Origin: Cohnella rhizosphaerae
GTDB taxonomy: Bacteria > Bacillota > Bacilli > Paenibacillales > Paenibacillaceae
Reading direction: 5' to 3'
Length of the DNA: 64,000 nt
Assembly: GCF_029525575.1 (NCBI RefSeq)
Contig: NZ_JAPDIA010000003.1
Coordinates: 434,001-498,000 of the forward strand
In this document: positions 7,303 to 18,178 of the stretch, piece after piece
Numbering within the stretch: the first letter of the stretch is position 1
How the letters are laid out: every line of letters begins with the position of its first letter
Program-made: the position numbers and the translations under genes
Notes under the pieces: model-generated
What the model was told of the DNA's origin: nothing
Databases searched by the model: none
What the model saw: the letters and a program-made list of their open reading frames with translations, nothing else

Positions 7303-9625
7303 ATGAAAGCTCCCGCAAAATCGAAAGCGGATATTCCGCTGCTTTTTATCGTTTTGTTGTCCGCGTTTTTGAACGGTTACGGCATCTGGACGGACAAATA
7401 CGCCAATACGTACTACACGACGGCCGTCGCGGCCATGATGGAAAACTTCCATAACTTCTTTTTCGCCTCGCTCGATTCGGCGGGCTCGGTCACGGTGGAC
7501 AAAACGCCCGTCGTCTTCTGGATCCAGACGCTCAGCGCCAAAATATTCGGGCTCCACGGCTGGAGCGTCATCCTGCCGCAGGCGCTTGCCGGCATCGGCT
7601 CGGTGCTCCTCGTTTACAAGCTGGTCAAGCCGTCCTTCGGCCTGGCCGCGGCGCGGGTCGCTGCCCTCCTCATGGCATGCACGCCGATCGCCGTGGCCGT
7701 CAGCCGCACGAACAACATCGACAGCATGCTCGTATTTACGCTGCTGCTCGCCGCTGCATGGCTGTTTCGGGGCGTGCGAAAAGGCAGCGCGTGGAGCGTC
7801 GTCGGCGCGTTCGCGATGGTCGGCGCGGGATTTAACATGAAGATGCTCCAGGCGTACATGGTGCTGCCGGCCTTTTATTTGTTCTATTGGATCGCTTCGG
7901 GTCGTTCCTGGAAAAAGAAAACGGGCGTACTGGCGGGGGCTACGGCGCTCATGCTGGCCGTCTCGGTGTCGTGGGCGGTCGCCGTCGATGCGATTCCCGC
8001 GGACAAGCGGCCCTATATCGGCAGCAGCGGCACGAATTCGGTGCTCGATCTGGCATTCGGCTACAACGGCGTGTCCCGGCTCACGGGCGACCGCGGTCAG
8101 GGCGGGGGCGGCGCGCCGAACTTTAGCGGTGACGGCGGGGGCTTCAGGGCGGGCGGGCAAAGCCAGAGGCCGGGCCAGGGGGTTAGCCAGGACCAGGCAC
8201 CCGAGCAAGGTCAAGGGGGCGTGCGAAGCCAGGCGCCCGGCCAGGGCGATGGGGCCGGCCAAAGCCAGTCGCCCGGCCAGGGCGATGGGGCCGGCCAAGG
8301 TCAGACGCCAGGCCAGGGAGACGGGGCCGGCCAAAGTCGGACGCCCGGCCAGAACCAGGCGCCCGGCCAGCAAGACGGTGGCGGCTTCCAGGGTGCTCAG
8401 CAGGGCGGCGCCGACAGTTTTGGCGGCGGCTTCCGGCAGGATGGCGGCGGATGGGGCCGCGGATTTGGCGACGCCGGCGGCTTCGGCGGTCCGAACGGGG
8501 GCAGAAGCGGCGGCATGTTCGGGACGGGCCAGGCCGGACCGCTGCGTTTGTTCCAAGCGTCGCTGTCCGACCAGGCCAGCTGGCTGATTCCGTTCGCGCT
8601 CATCGGCTCGATCGGCTTGCTTGGCAGCATCCGCAGGCGGAGGTGGACCGACAAGCACAAGGAGACGATTTTCTGGCTGTCCTGGCTGCTCCCCGCAGCG
8701 GCCTTCTTCAGCGTAGCCGGCTTTTTCCATCAGTATTATCTGATCATGCTCGCGCCTCCGATCGCCGCGCTGACGGGGGGCGGGATTCATCGAGCTGTGG
8801 CGGGCGTACAGGGACCGGGCGGGATGGCAGTCCTGGCTGCTCCCCTCAGCGATACTTGCCACGACGGCGTTCGCCTACTATATCGTTCATCCGTACGATG
8901 CGACGATCGGCGGCGGGTGGGCCGCGGGCATCGGGCTCGCCGGCGTGATCGCGACGGCGCTGCTGATCGTCTGGCGAACGAGGGAAAACCTGCGCCCCGC
9001 CCGCCTATGGGCGATCGCAGGCTTGCTGACGATGCTGATCGGCCCCGTTTATTGGGCGCTGACGCCGATCGCGTACGGCGTGAGCAGCATGACGCCGATC
9101 GTCGGTCCGGGCTCGTCCCGCGAGACGAACGGACCGCAGGGAGGCAGCTTCCAGGGACGCGGTCAAGGCGGCGGCGAATCGGCCGGCAGCGTAGACGAGG
9201 GGCTCTACGCCTATTTGAAGGCGCACAATACGGGACAGAAATATTTGCTCGCGGTATCCGACTACGGCACGGCGGCTCCGTATATGATCGACAAGGGAGA
9301 ATCCGTCGTCATTCTGAACGGGTTCAACGGCTCGGATCGGGTCTATACGGCAGAGAAACTGCAAGCTTTGATAGCCACGGGCGAGGTCAAGTATTTCCTG
9401 ATCGGCGGCGGAGGCATGGGGGGCGGCGGCCGCGGAGGCAATGCGGAGGTCACGCAGTGGATTCAGGCGCACGGCAAGGAGATTCCGGCGTCCGAATGGC
9501 GGGCGACCGGCGCTGCTGCGCAGTTCGATGCCGGGGGCGGCCGGGCGAACGGCGAGTTCGGCGATTTTAATGGCTTCGGAGGAGGCGCGACGCTGTATGT
9601 CGTCGACGGCGTAAGCGCCAAATGA
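7303..9625 (+). CDS. Membrane glycosyltransferase, GT39/ArnT type (YkcB-like), one frame break
   Basis: About 773 residues after removing one G from the runs at 8775-8784; the two halves are otherwise continuous (TGGGF-IELWR across the joint). It has many membrane helices, an early acidic loop (TVDKTPVVFWIQ) typical of GT39/PMT-like enzymes, and a soluble C-terminal domain with TPIVGPGSSRE. Such enzymes move a sugar from a polyprenyl-phosphate donor to an acceptor at the outer face of the membrane. An unusual Gly/Gln-rich insert spans about residues 265-412. The ribosome site AAAGGAGAGG precedes ATG 7303. B. subtilis YkcB is the nearest relative I can name; its GT2 partner (YkcC) is not next to it here. 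Confidence 0.83.
8210..8380 (+). repeat. 36-bp in-frame repeat coding a Gly/Gln/Pro-rich insert
   Basis: A 12-residue period reads PGQGDGAGQSQS with small variations, repeated about four times and flanked by degenerate copies (8098-8541 in total). The period is a multiple of three, so copy-number change keeps the glycosyltransferase frame. It probably forms a flexible extracellular loop. Confidence 0.8.
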
Positions 9626-9653
9626 TCCGACGTTATGCGCCGCGAGGGGGGCG

Positions 9654-10159
9654 GTGCGGTGCCATAAGCGCCAAAGGGCACTAACGCCGCCTCGGCGACG
9701 CACAGAACGGTGCCGATAAGCGCCAAAAGGCACTAACGCCGCCTCGGCGACGCACAGAACGGTGCCGATAAGCGCCAAAAGGCACTAACGCCGCCTCGAC
9801 GACGCTCAGTCCGGTGCCGATAAGCGCCAAAAGGCACTAACGCCGCCTCGGCGACGCTCAGAACGATGCCGATAAGCGCCAAAAGGCACTAACGCCGCCT
9901 CGGCGACGTTCAGAACGGTGCCGATAAGCGCCCAAGGGCACTAACGCCGCCTCGGCGACGCTCAGTCCGGTGCCGATAAGCGCCAAAAGGCACTAACGCC
10001 GCCTCGGCGACGCTCAGAACGATGCCGATAAGCGCCAAAAGGCACTAACGCCGCCTCGGCGACGTTCAGAACGGTGCCGATAAGCGCCCAAGGGCACTAA
10101 CGCCGCCTCGGCGACGCTCAGTCCGGTGCCGATAAGCGCCAAAGGGCACTAACGCCGGC
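9654..10159. repeat. Tandem array of a 52-bp unit (about 10 copies)
   Basis: A 52-bp unit carries the core GCGCCAAAAGGCACTAAC and fills the gap between the glycosyltransferase and the next gene. A three-unit block of 156 bp (9802-9957) is repeated exactly (9958-10113), with the start of a third block after it. Each unit can fold through GTGCC/GGCAC or GCC-AAAA-GGC. The units are adjacent, without spacers, so this is not a CRISPR array. Confidence 0.95.
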
Positions 10160-10257
10160 TATAATGTCACGTTCTTTGCAAAGATATGGCCCGCGGGCCT
10201 TTTCGGCCCGAATCGGCTACAATATAGCTACCAAACTCCAGCAAAGGAATGAAGCCC

Positions 10258-11259
10258 ATGTCCGCAAGCGAACAAGCCGGCAGCAAGCCGGCCGAGATTA
10301 CGAAGGACGGTTCGTTCAAGCGTCAAGTCAACCGCTTTACGACGCCGTTCGGCGACGGTCCGGGCGAGCTGCCCGTCGAAGCGGGAAGGTACCGACTGCT
10401 ATGGTCGGCGGCATGCCCTTGGGCGCATCGGTCCGTTATCGTCCGCCGGGTGCTCGGGCTCGAGGAGGCGATCGGCCTGGGAACCGTGAGCCCGATGCGG
10501 CCGAGACTCCCGCGCGTCGACTGGGAATTTTCGCTCGACCCGGACGGCGTCGATCCTGCGCTTGGAATCCGTTACGTCAGCGAGATCTACCTGAAAACGG
10601 ACCCGGACTACGCCGGCCGGCCGACCGTGCCCGTCGTCGTGGACATGCGCAAGCGCGAGGTGGCGAACAACGACTACTTCAAGCTGACCAACTATTTCGA
10701 GACGGTCTGGGCACCTTTTCACAAACCGCAAGCTCCGAATCTGTATCCCGAAGCTTTGCGCGAGTCGATCGACGCTTTGAACGAGGTGATCTTCCACGAT
10801 ATCAACAACGGCGTGTACAAGTGCGGCTTCGCGCATTCGCAGGAAGCCTACGACGCGGCCTACGACACATTGTTCGCGCGTTTGGACGAGTTGGAGCAGC
10901 GCTTGTCGACGAGCCGATTCCTGCACGGGGACTTCATCACGGACTCCGACGTACGGCTGTATACGACGCTAGCCCGATTCGACGCGGCGTATTATACGGG
11001 GTTCCGGACCAACCGCAATCTGCTTCGCGAATTCGAGCATTTGTGGGGCTACGCCCGCGATCTTTACCAGACGCCGGGGTTCGGAGATACGACCGATTTC
11101 GACGCGATCAAGCGCCATTATCATCTGTCGATCACCATCGCGACGGACAAGCAGGAAGTGAACATCCTGCCGAAGGGACCCGACCTCGCGGTTTGGGACA
11201 CCCCGCACGGAAGGCAGCGGCTGAGCGGGCGGGAAGCGAAGTTCCTCGTACGCGAATGA
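10258..11259 (+). CDS. Glutathionyl-hydroquinone reductase-like protein (omega-class GST fold)
   Basis: A 333-residue cytoplasmic protein. The redox motif CPWAHR lies near residues 57-62, and the ETVWAPF and NNGVYKCGFA stretches are typical of the YqjG/EcGHR family. Family members reduce glutathionyl-quinones, with the Cys attacking the mixed thioether. Bacillota usually lack glutathione, so the real thiol partner here is uncertain. ATG 10258 is chosen because AAAGGA lies about ten bases upstream; ATG 10249 touches that site. A stand-alone TATAAT (10160-10165) sits at the edge of the repeat array but has no clear -35 box. Confidence 0.87.
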   Translation: MSASEQAGSKPAEITKDGSFKRQVNRFTTPFGDGPGELPVEAGRYRLLWSAACPWAHRSVIVRRVLGLEEAIGLGTVSPMRPRLPRVDWEFSLDPDGVDPALGIRYVSEIYLKTDPDYAGRPTVPVVVDMRKREVANNDYFKLTNYFETVWAPFHKPQAPNLYPEALRESIDALNEVIFHDINNGVYKCGFAHSQEAYDAAYDTLFARLDELEQRLSTSRFLHGDFITDSDVRLYTTLARFDAAYYTGFRTNRNLLREFEHLWGYARDLYQTPGFGDTTDFDAIKRHYHLSITIATDKQEVNILPKGPDLAVWDTPHGRQRLSGREAKFLVRE

Positions 11260-11280
11260 ACCGGGAGGAGTCAAAAAAAG

Positions 11281-11781
11281 ATGCATATACGCGATGCCGC
11301 GCCGCAAGAGCGCGCTATGATCCGGTCTCAGCGGCTGGAGGCCTATCGGGAGCACGCGCAGTCCGTTCCGGATGGCCATTGGCAGGCGCTGGCACAGGCG
11401 ATAGACTCAGAAGCGGACGCCCAGCCCGGCGCGGAACTGATCGTGGCCGAGTCGGAAGGACAAATCGCCGGCAGCGTCGTCCTGTTTCCCGCGAATACGG
11501 ATGCCTATGACGGCCATGCCGACAAGCAGGACTACCCGGAGATCCGCATGCTGGCGGTATCTCCGGCGCATCGCGGCAAGGGCGTGGCTTCCGCGCTGAT
11601 CGCCGAATGCGTGCGACGCGCCCGCGCGTCCGGCAGCCGGGCAGTCGGCCTGCATACCGGAGAGTTCATGAAGGATGCGCGCCAACTGTACGAGAAGCTG
11701 GGCTTCGAGCGGCTGCCGCAATACGATTTTTACCCCGCGGACGATGGCATCAAGGTGTTGGCGTTCAGACTGAATCTTTAA
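11281..11781 (+). CDS. GNAT-family N-acetyltransferase
   Basis: A 166-residue protein with the acetyl-CoA-binding region [20 protein letters not shown] (R/Q-x-x-G-x-G/A type), near residues 80-100, and the C-terminal LYEKLGFER motif. Substrate unknown. The GGAGGAG site near 11263 supports the start. Its last four bases overlap the end of the convergent collagen-like gene. It lies 21 bases after the GST-fold gene and may be cotranscribed with it. Confidence 0.88.
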   Translation: MHIRDAAPQERAMIRSQRLEAYREHAQSVPDGHWQALAQAIDSEADAQPGAELIVAESEGQIAGSVVLFPANTDAYDGHADKQDYPEIRMLAVSPAHRGKGVASALIAECVRRARASGSRAVGLHTGEFMKDARQLYEKLGFERLPQYDFYPADDGIKVLAFRLNL

Positions 11782-12695
11782 CGAGGCGGGAAAATTCCCG
11801 AGATGTTGATGACGTAGCTGACGCCCGCCGGCGCGTAGTCTTGCAGATCCGGCAGCGCGAACGTCGTTTTCCCGTCCCCGCCGTACTGGTTGCCGATCAG
11901 CGCAAAAAGCGGCGTATTTTGCGCGATCGGCAGCAGCGAGCCGTCGCATACGTGGGTGCCGGCCGGGGCGAAGTTGCCCGCGAACAGCCACACTTCTCCA
12001 ATGTAGCCGGCGGAGCTGCCGCCTTCGCCTGCCGACCCGTCGGCGATGAACGGGTCGCCGAACTTCGGGCCTGCCGCGCCGGGGGTCCCGGGCGGCCCTT
12101 GAGGACCCTGCGGTCCGGTTGCGCCTTCAGGGCCTGTATCGCCTTTCGCGCCTTGCGGACCTACCGCGCCTGCGGGTCCCGTATCGCCCTTCGGCCCTTG
12201 CGGCCCGGTCGCGCCAGCGTCTCCGGCGTCGCCTTTTACGCCTTGCGGTCCCTGCGGTCCGGCTGGACCGGCAGCGCCTGTATCGCCTTTGACGCCTTGC
12301 GGTCCCGCCGCCCCGGTCGGTCCGCCAACGCCGGTGTCGCCCTTCGCGCCTTGCGGTCCCGTCGCCCCGGTCGGTCCGGTCGTCCCAGCCGCGCCCGCGG
12401 GCCCGGTCGCGCCTGTATCGCCCTTCGCTCCCATCGGGCCCGCCGGTCCGGCGGCGCCGCGCTCGCCCTTATCCCCCTTGGGGCCGACCACGTTCCAGGA
12501 GATCGCCTTCTCCGTCTTTTTGCACGACGCGCCCTTCGCAACGAGACGAATTTGCCCGTCACCTTTGGCGCAGGCGTAAATCGTGCTCGTCTGTTTGTTC
12601 GCGGTCGCGGCCGTGGCCGCGTAGACGCTCGCGCCGGAGAGCAGCGCAATCAAGAGACCCGCTACGATCAAGATGGCCTTTTTGCTTACATACAC
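11778..12695 (-). CDS. Secreted collagen-like protein with phage-tail-collagen domain
   Basis: A 305-residue protein. An N-terminal signal or anchor segment (residues about 7-27) is followed by a short region with two Cys, then about 120 residues of Gly-X-Y repeats ([20 protein letters not shown] and similar). The C-terminus, about 75 residues from [12 protein letters not shown] to TFALPDL, matches the phage tail collagen domain also used as a trimerisation head. It is probably a trimeric, stalk-like exported protein. No sortase motif is seen at the C-terminus. Tail-fibre-like function is unlikely because no phage genes are nearby. Confidence 0.87.
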   Translation of the reverse strand: MYVSKKAILIVAGLLIALLSGASVYAATAATANKQTSTIYACAKGDGQIRLVAKGASCKKTEKAISWNVVGPKGDKGERGAAGPAGPMGAKGDTGATGPAGAAGTTGPTGATGPQGAKGDTGVGGPTGAAGPQGVKGDTGAAGPAGPQGPQGVKGDAGDAGATGPQGPKGDTGPAGAVGPQGAKGDTGPEGATGPQGPQGPPGTPGAAGPKFGDPFIADGSAGEGGSSAGYIGEVWLFAGNFAPAGTHVCDGSLLPIAQNTPLFALIGNQYGGDGKTTFALPDLQDYAPAGVSYVINISGIFPPR

Positions 12696-12851
12696 CGATA
12701 TCCCCCCCCATAATCCGTGCGGTGGCCGTTTTCTTAGAATCTATGGACGGCTTTGGCCATCTATGCTTCGACCCCCTTTGAAAATATACGTGTCACAAAC
12801 GCCGCCCCCCGATCGTCATGTTGGCATCAGACCGGAGAGGATGGATCAAGC

Positions 12852-14173
12852 ATGACGGAAAAAGGCGATCGAAAGGAATGGGACGTCGTCATCATCGGAG
12901 GGGGGCATCGCCGGATTGACGGCCTCGATCTACTTGGCCAAGGCGGGCAGGCGCGTGGTTGTGCTCGACAAAGGCGCGAGCCTCGGCGGCCGCGCGATGT
13001 CGAACGAGATCGCGGATTCGCGCGTCAACATGGGGGGGCCATGCGCTGTACAAAAGCGCGCTGCCGATCTTGCGCGAGGTCGGCGTCGAACCGGCGGGAG
13101 GCATGCCCAAGACGTCGGGCGCGTTGGTGTTCAAGCAAGCGGACGGCCGGAACAAGGCGCTTCCGCTTGGGCAGCTCTTGCTCGGCTCTTTCCTCAAGTG
13201 GCACGAGAAGACCCAGCTTCTCCGATTCTACGCGAAGCTCCGCAAGATCGATACCGCCGCGCTGCAGAAGGTCAGCCTGCAGACGTACCTGGAATCCGAA
13301 CTTGGCAGCCCGCGCGTACGCAGCGCCGTGCTGGCGCTCGTGCGCGTGGCAACGTATTGCAATGCCCCGCATCTGCTGAGCGCCGGCGCCGTCGTCGAAC
13401 AGCTGGGCCAGGCCCAGGTCATGTACGTGGACGGCGGCTGGCAGTCCATCGTGAACCGGCTCGCGGAGCAAGCGCAGCGGGCAGGCGCGACCCTTATCGC
13501 GCGCTCGCCCGTGCGGGAGATCTGCGGCAGCGCTCCCGACATGACGGTCGCGCTCAAGGACGGGACGCTGCTGTCGGCGCGTCACGTAATCTCGACTGCC
13601 GGCCCTGCGGAGACGCTCGGCCTGCTGAACCCCGCGCCGACGCCCGCGGAAGCCGCGCTGTACGAACGATTGACGCCGGTGCGGGCGGCCTGTCTGGATC
13701 TCGTCGTGTCCGGCATGCCGCAGCCGAAGACCCGGTTCGTGCTCGGCGCCGACGAACCCTGGTATTTTTCCAACCATTCGTCCGTATCCGCGCTCTCCGA
13801 TCATCCCGGGCGCGAAGTCGTGCACGTCATGAAGTATTTGCCCGTATCGAAGGAATCGGATGCCGCGCAGGACGAACGGGAGCTGGAAGGCTTCCTCGAC
13901 CTGATCCAGCCGGGCTGGCGCTCGCATGTCGTGCAGCGCCGCTTCCTGCCGCGCATGCTCGTCTCGCATGCCGTCGTCGAAGCGAGCAGCGGCGGATTCG
14001 AAGGCAGACCCGGGCCGGCCGTCGAAGGCAGGCCGGGACTTTACGTTGCCGGGGACTGGGTCGGCGCTTCGGGCATGCTGCTGAACGCCTCTTTGGCGAG
14101 CGCGCGGGAGGCCGCCCAATGTATAATTGCGGGTAAGGACACAGTCAAGGAAGGGATGCATCGTGGAGCTTGA
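12852..14173 (+). CDS. FAD-dependent oxidoreductase, phytoene-desaturase/amine-oxidase-like, two frame breaks
   Basis: About 439 residues once two one-base insertions are removed (six-G run 12900-12905 and seven-G run 13032-13038). The N-terminus then reads VVIIGGGIAGLTASIYLAKAG, a textbook Rossmann FAD site with a following DKGASLGGRA. The C-terminal segment GLYVAGDWVGASGMLLNASL closes the FAD fold. The substrate is unknown; carotenoid-type desaturation is only a family guess. Its last 11 bases overlap the sigma factor gene, so both are probably translated from one message. Confidence 0.85.
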
Positions 14174-15068
14174 TGCCGCGTACCGGACATACAGACCGCT
14201 GCTTCTATCCCTGGCGTATCGCATGCTGGGCTCGGTCTCGCAGGCCGAGGACCTCGTGCAGGATGCGTTCGTCACGGTTCAGCAGCAGGATACGGATGGC
14301 CGCGGAGGACCGATTCTTAATTTAAAGGCTTATTTGTGCAAAATCGTTACGAACCGCTGTCTCGACCATTTGAAGTCCGCGCGGCGCAAAAGGGAGGTTT
14401 ATGTCGGGCCTTGGCTGCCCGAACCGCTCGTGGAGGATTACGCGGCAGGCCAAGACTCCGCCGGGGGACGCGACCCGCTCCAGACGATCGTGCTGCAGGA
14501 TACGATATCCTACGCCTTCCTCGTCTTGCTCGACCGGCTCACGCCGATCGAGCGCGCGGTGTTCGTTCTCCGCGAAGCCTTCGAGTACGACTACCGCGAT
14601 ATCGCGGACTTCACGGGCAAGACGGAGATCGGATGCCGCAAAATTTACAGCCGGCTCAAGCGAAAGATCCAGGAAGAGCCGATCTCCGAACCGGTCCCCA
14701 GCGACAAGAGCGAGCAGCTCGTGCTGGGTTTTCTCCACGCGACGGCTTCGGGCGACATGAAAGGGCTTCTGGCGATGCTCGCGGAAGATATCGTCCTGTA
14801 CAGCGACGGCGGGGGCAAAGTTCTGTCCGCAATCAGGCCGATTACGTCGAGCCAACGCGTCCTGGCGTTCATTCAGGGACTGGTATCGAAGGGCGGCGGT
14901 CTGGGCGAGGTGCGGCTTGTGAAAATCAACGGGCAGCTCGGCTTCTGGCTGACCAGCCCGCTTGAGCCGTATCCGACGCTCGTCAGTCTGGCGTTCAAGG
15001 GCGACCGCGTCCAGGAGGTATATTTGCTTCGCAATCCGGATAAGCTGCGTCATTTGGGCTTGGGATAA
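14163..15068 (+). CDS. ECF sigma factor, SigJ-like with SnoaL-type C-terminal domain
   Basis: A 301-residue protein. Region 2 is near residues 8-75 (LSLAYRMLGSVSQAEDLVQDAF) and region 4 near 115-165 (LDRLTPIERAVFVLREAF, then YRDIADFTG). A C-terminal SnoaL-like domain of about 110 residues follows, typical of SigJ-type factors that lack a separate anti-sigma gene. GTG 14163 is chosen for GGAAGGG just upstream and because it begins the conserved region. It overlaps the FAD oxidoreductase gene, a pairing that suggests control of that enzyme or a response to its substrate. Confidence 0.9.
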   Translation: MELDAAYRTYRPLLLSLAYRMLGSVSQAEDLVQDAFVTVQQQDTDGRGGPILNLKAYLCKIVTNRCLDHLKSARRKREVYVGPWLPEPLVEDYAAGQDSAGGRDPLQTIVLQDTISYAFLVLLDRLTPIERAVFVLREAFEYDYRDIADFTGKTEIGCRKIYSRLKRKIQEEPISEPVPSDKSEQLVLGFLHATASGDMKGLLAMLAEDIVLYSDGGGKVLSAIRPITSSQRVLAFIQGLVSKGGGLGEVRLVKINGQLGFWLTSPLEPYPTLVSLAFKGDRVQEVYLLRNPDKLRHLGLG

Positions 15069-15146
15069 GACGAATTCTCGCAAAAAGCAGGCGTGTCCGC
15101 GGGCGAAGACGGGTCCGGCCGCCGAATTCCGAGCCATACGCGAAAG

Positions 15147-15189
15147 AGGGGCTGCCCTCAAGTCTCACCGACGACTTGGGGCAGCCCCT
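15147..15189. terminator. Bidirectional terminator-like hairpin
   Basis: AGGGGCTGCCC and CAAGTC pair with GACTTG and GGGCAGCCCCT around an eight-base loop. It lies between the convergent sigma factor and GH2 genes. The stem is strong, but T-runs are poor on both sides. Confidence 0.7.
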
Positions 15190-15242
15190 ATCCGTTTGTC
15201 GTGTCCGCCATCGCGAAAAAGTACGCGACAGGCCGTGCTGCA

Positions 15243-18159
15243 CTAGAGCAGCTTGCGCAAGTCCGCGACCGATACCTCGACCTGCGGCGCGAACGCGTCG
15301 GAACGGGCATAGCGGGCGAGACTGGTCAGGAACTGCCTGCCCTCCGGCGTGTCCGCGGCTTGCGCGGCATCGAGCGCGCAGACGAGCAGGCTGCCGTTCA
15401 GAACGCGGCATTCGAACAGGAAGCCCAGGTTGTGGTTGCGTTCGATGTTGTCGATGGTCCGTACGATCGGCTCCAGATCAGCCGGGAGATCATCGAGGAT
15501 GAAGGCGCGCGAATGCTGGACCAGGCTCCACCAGGGATAGGTCGAATGCGTTTCGCTCGGAAAGTCCGCGAGCGCCGGGTGCTCCCGATCGATGAGCAGG
15601 CCGTGGGTGCCGACCGGCAGCGGCCTGTTCATGCTCTCGGAGATCGAGCGGAACATCGGGTAGCACCAGAAGTCGGTGCAGTACGTGCCTTCGATGCTCC
15701 GTTTCGCGGTTTCCGGTTTCGCCAGCAGCAGCACCCGTTCTCCTTGCTCCAGCAAGCGCAGCGTATCGTCGGACAGCGAATGCGCGATGTGAACGCCTGC
15801 TGCCGCCGGCTCCCACGCCGGCTTGCGCGGATAGAGCCACAGGTCGTACGTCTTGCGAATGTCCGTCCCGGCAAGTTCGAGGCTGAAGACGACCTTGGTC
15901 ATCGCTTGCACGTCGGGCAGCTCGAAGCTGAGATCGGCGATGTCGATGTATGCTTCGCCGGCCTGCGCAGTCGCGTCGGCCCTGCCGTCAGCGAGCACGC
16001 GGTCTCCGTCGGTGATGGCCCAGCGGAGCCGAATAGAGCCAAGCGGCGCCTGCCGATAGTACGCAAGCTCTACATGCGCGTCGAATCGCTCGCCGGCGGC
16101 ATAGTTGAACTTGTCGAACCGCGCGAGCAGCACGGCGTCGGAGCAGTAGGAACGCCACTCTTCCGGCGTCACGAGCCCCTTGCTGTCCATGAAGGCGTCG
16201 AGAATGCCGACGAGCGCCGTGCCCTGGCCGCTGAAGTCCTGCAGGTCGAGCAGTTGGAAGCCGGCGAGCCGCCGCGAGCGGAACGCGGCTTCCAGCTCTT
16301 CCTTGTAGCAGGCCACGGCCAACCGTCCCGAAGCCTCGAAGTATCGGTCGGCCAGCTCACCCAGCCCTTTAGCCTCCAGACGCTCCCGGAACGTCTCCAG
16401 ATTGCGCGCCTTCAGCGAACCCGTATACTTGGCGATCTCCTCGTAGCGCGGATACATCGCGTACTGCCCGATCTCGTGCGAGACGACGGGGATCTTCGGC
16501 ACGAGCGTTTCGCCCGGGGCATCCGCCTGCACGGTCTTGGTGCCCGTGCCGAACTGGATCTGGATGGCGCTTTCGCCCGCACCTGCGCCAGCGCCCGAAC
16601 TCGCGCCCTGAGCCGCATCCACGCCTTCGCCGCCCGCGTCTGCGTCCGGCCGCCCGCCGCGCGCCGGCGGCACGATCTGCGCGTCGTAGTCCTTGCGCGT
16701 GCCGGGCCGGTCCGTCTGGACGTGGCCGAGCGGCGCGTCGCACATCGCGTACGAGCCGCGGAACAGGCGGTCCCGCGCGAACCGGACGCCGACGTAGAAG
16801 TCGTCGTTCGGCAGGATGACGGGCGCGAACTGAAAGTTGTTGCAGCCCTGCGCGTACAGATGGCGGTCGTCATGCGCTTTGTAGGCTGCCAGGATCGCGT
16901 CCAGCCGGGACTTGCTCCCCCCAGAGCTCGTTGCCGAGCGACATCATGACGAACGACGGATGATTGCCGTAGGCGTCCAGCATGGCGAACCCTTCGCGGA
17001 TGAGGTAATCCTGCTGCGTCCGGTCGTGATTCGCGTCGCCTTCCTCGGTGACGGTGCCCCAGAACGGCAGCTCCGGCTCCATGAAAATGCCGAGCTGGTC
17101 GGCGGCCTCGAAAGCGGCTTCCGGCGGACAGCACGTATGGAAGCGGTAATGGTTGATGCCGTAGGACTTGGCGATGCCCAATATACGCAGCCATTCGTCG
17201 ACGGAGGTCGGCGCGAAGCCGGTCAGCGGGAAGATGAGGCCGTCGTGCTTGCCCCGCAGGAACGTGCGGGCCCCGTTGATCGCGAACTTGTCCCCGTCGG
17301 CCTTAAACTCGCGCAGCCCCGCGACGATCTCGCGCGCGTCCAGCGTCTCGCCGCTCGCGCCCAGCAGCCGGACGTCGAAACGGTAAAGATGCGGCTCCGC
17401 GTCGCTCCACAGCCGGGCGTCCTCGCCGAGGCCGTACCGGACGGAAGCCGAGAAGGTCGAGGAGACGTTTTCGCCGCCGTTGCCATCCCTATCGCCAATG
17501 CCGCCGCCCACGTCCAAGTCGTACATCCGCTCCGCAGCGGCATGCTTGTGCCCGTTAAATCCGGACGCCGAGACCGCAAGCCGCCGCGCTCCGAAGCCGG
17601 CCCAATCCGCGCGCACGACGAACGAACGGTCCGCGACGCTCGGGTAAACCTGCACGCCCAGCAGATGCGTCGCTGCCGCGAACCGCAGCTCGATCCGGCC
17701 GGTGATCCCGTTCCAGTTGGTCTGCGTGTCCGGCGACGTCAGATGGCCGCCCTTGGTCGGATAGTCCGTGTTGTCGACGCGGATCGTCAGCGTATGCCTG
17801 CCCGGCCCAAGCAGGCCGGTCAGCTCGTACAAGTGCGGCGTGCCCAGGCTGTCGCGCGCGCCCGCCTCCCGGCCGTCGATCCACACGGTCGTCATCCGCG
17901 TCCGTTCGAGGTAAAGGAAGACCGAGCAGTCCGCCGCCGCCTCGGGCACTTCCACCTCCCGCGAGAACCAGGCCCAGCCCTCGAACTTGTATTCGTCCGT
18001 CAGATGACCGGCCTCGACCGCTTCGTTCCGCGGGCCCTTTCTGGCGTGCGAGGTCGTGCCGGGGAGCCGCATCGTATCCCCGAACGGCAGCCGCAGCCCG
18101 CTTTTCCCCGCATCCAGTTGAACGTTCCATGACCCGGACAGGTCGATTGTCGTTAACAA
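15243..18159 (-). CDS. Glycoside hydrolase family 2 enzyme (beta-galactosidase/glucuronidase-like), one frame break
   Basis: About 971 residues after removing one base from the six-C run 16917-16922. The N-terminal sugar-binding domain starts IDLSGSWNVQLD. The TIM barrel carries SLGNELWG, whose Glu is the expected acid/base. A later SHEIGQY has the likely nucleophile Glu. A long C-terminal beta-rich extension follows. The likely start is TTG 18159, since AAGGTGAT lies just upstream (18163-18170); ATG 18189 overlaps the preceding gene. It is the last gene of the ABC/two-component operon and probably trims the imported oligosaccharide. It has no signal peptide, so it acts in the cytoplasm. Confidence 0.85.
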
Positions 18160-18178
18160 GCGATCACCTTCTGCTCGA

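Noticed and set aside
9654..10159. CRISPR array
   Set aside because: Units follow each other directly without unique spacers, and no cas genes are present. The same applies to the arrays at 40.6 and 45.1 kb.
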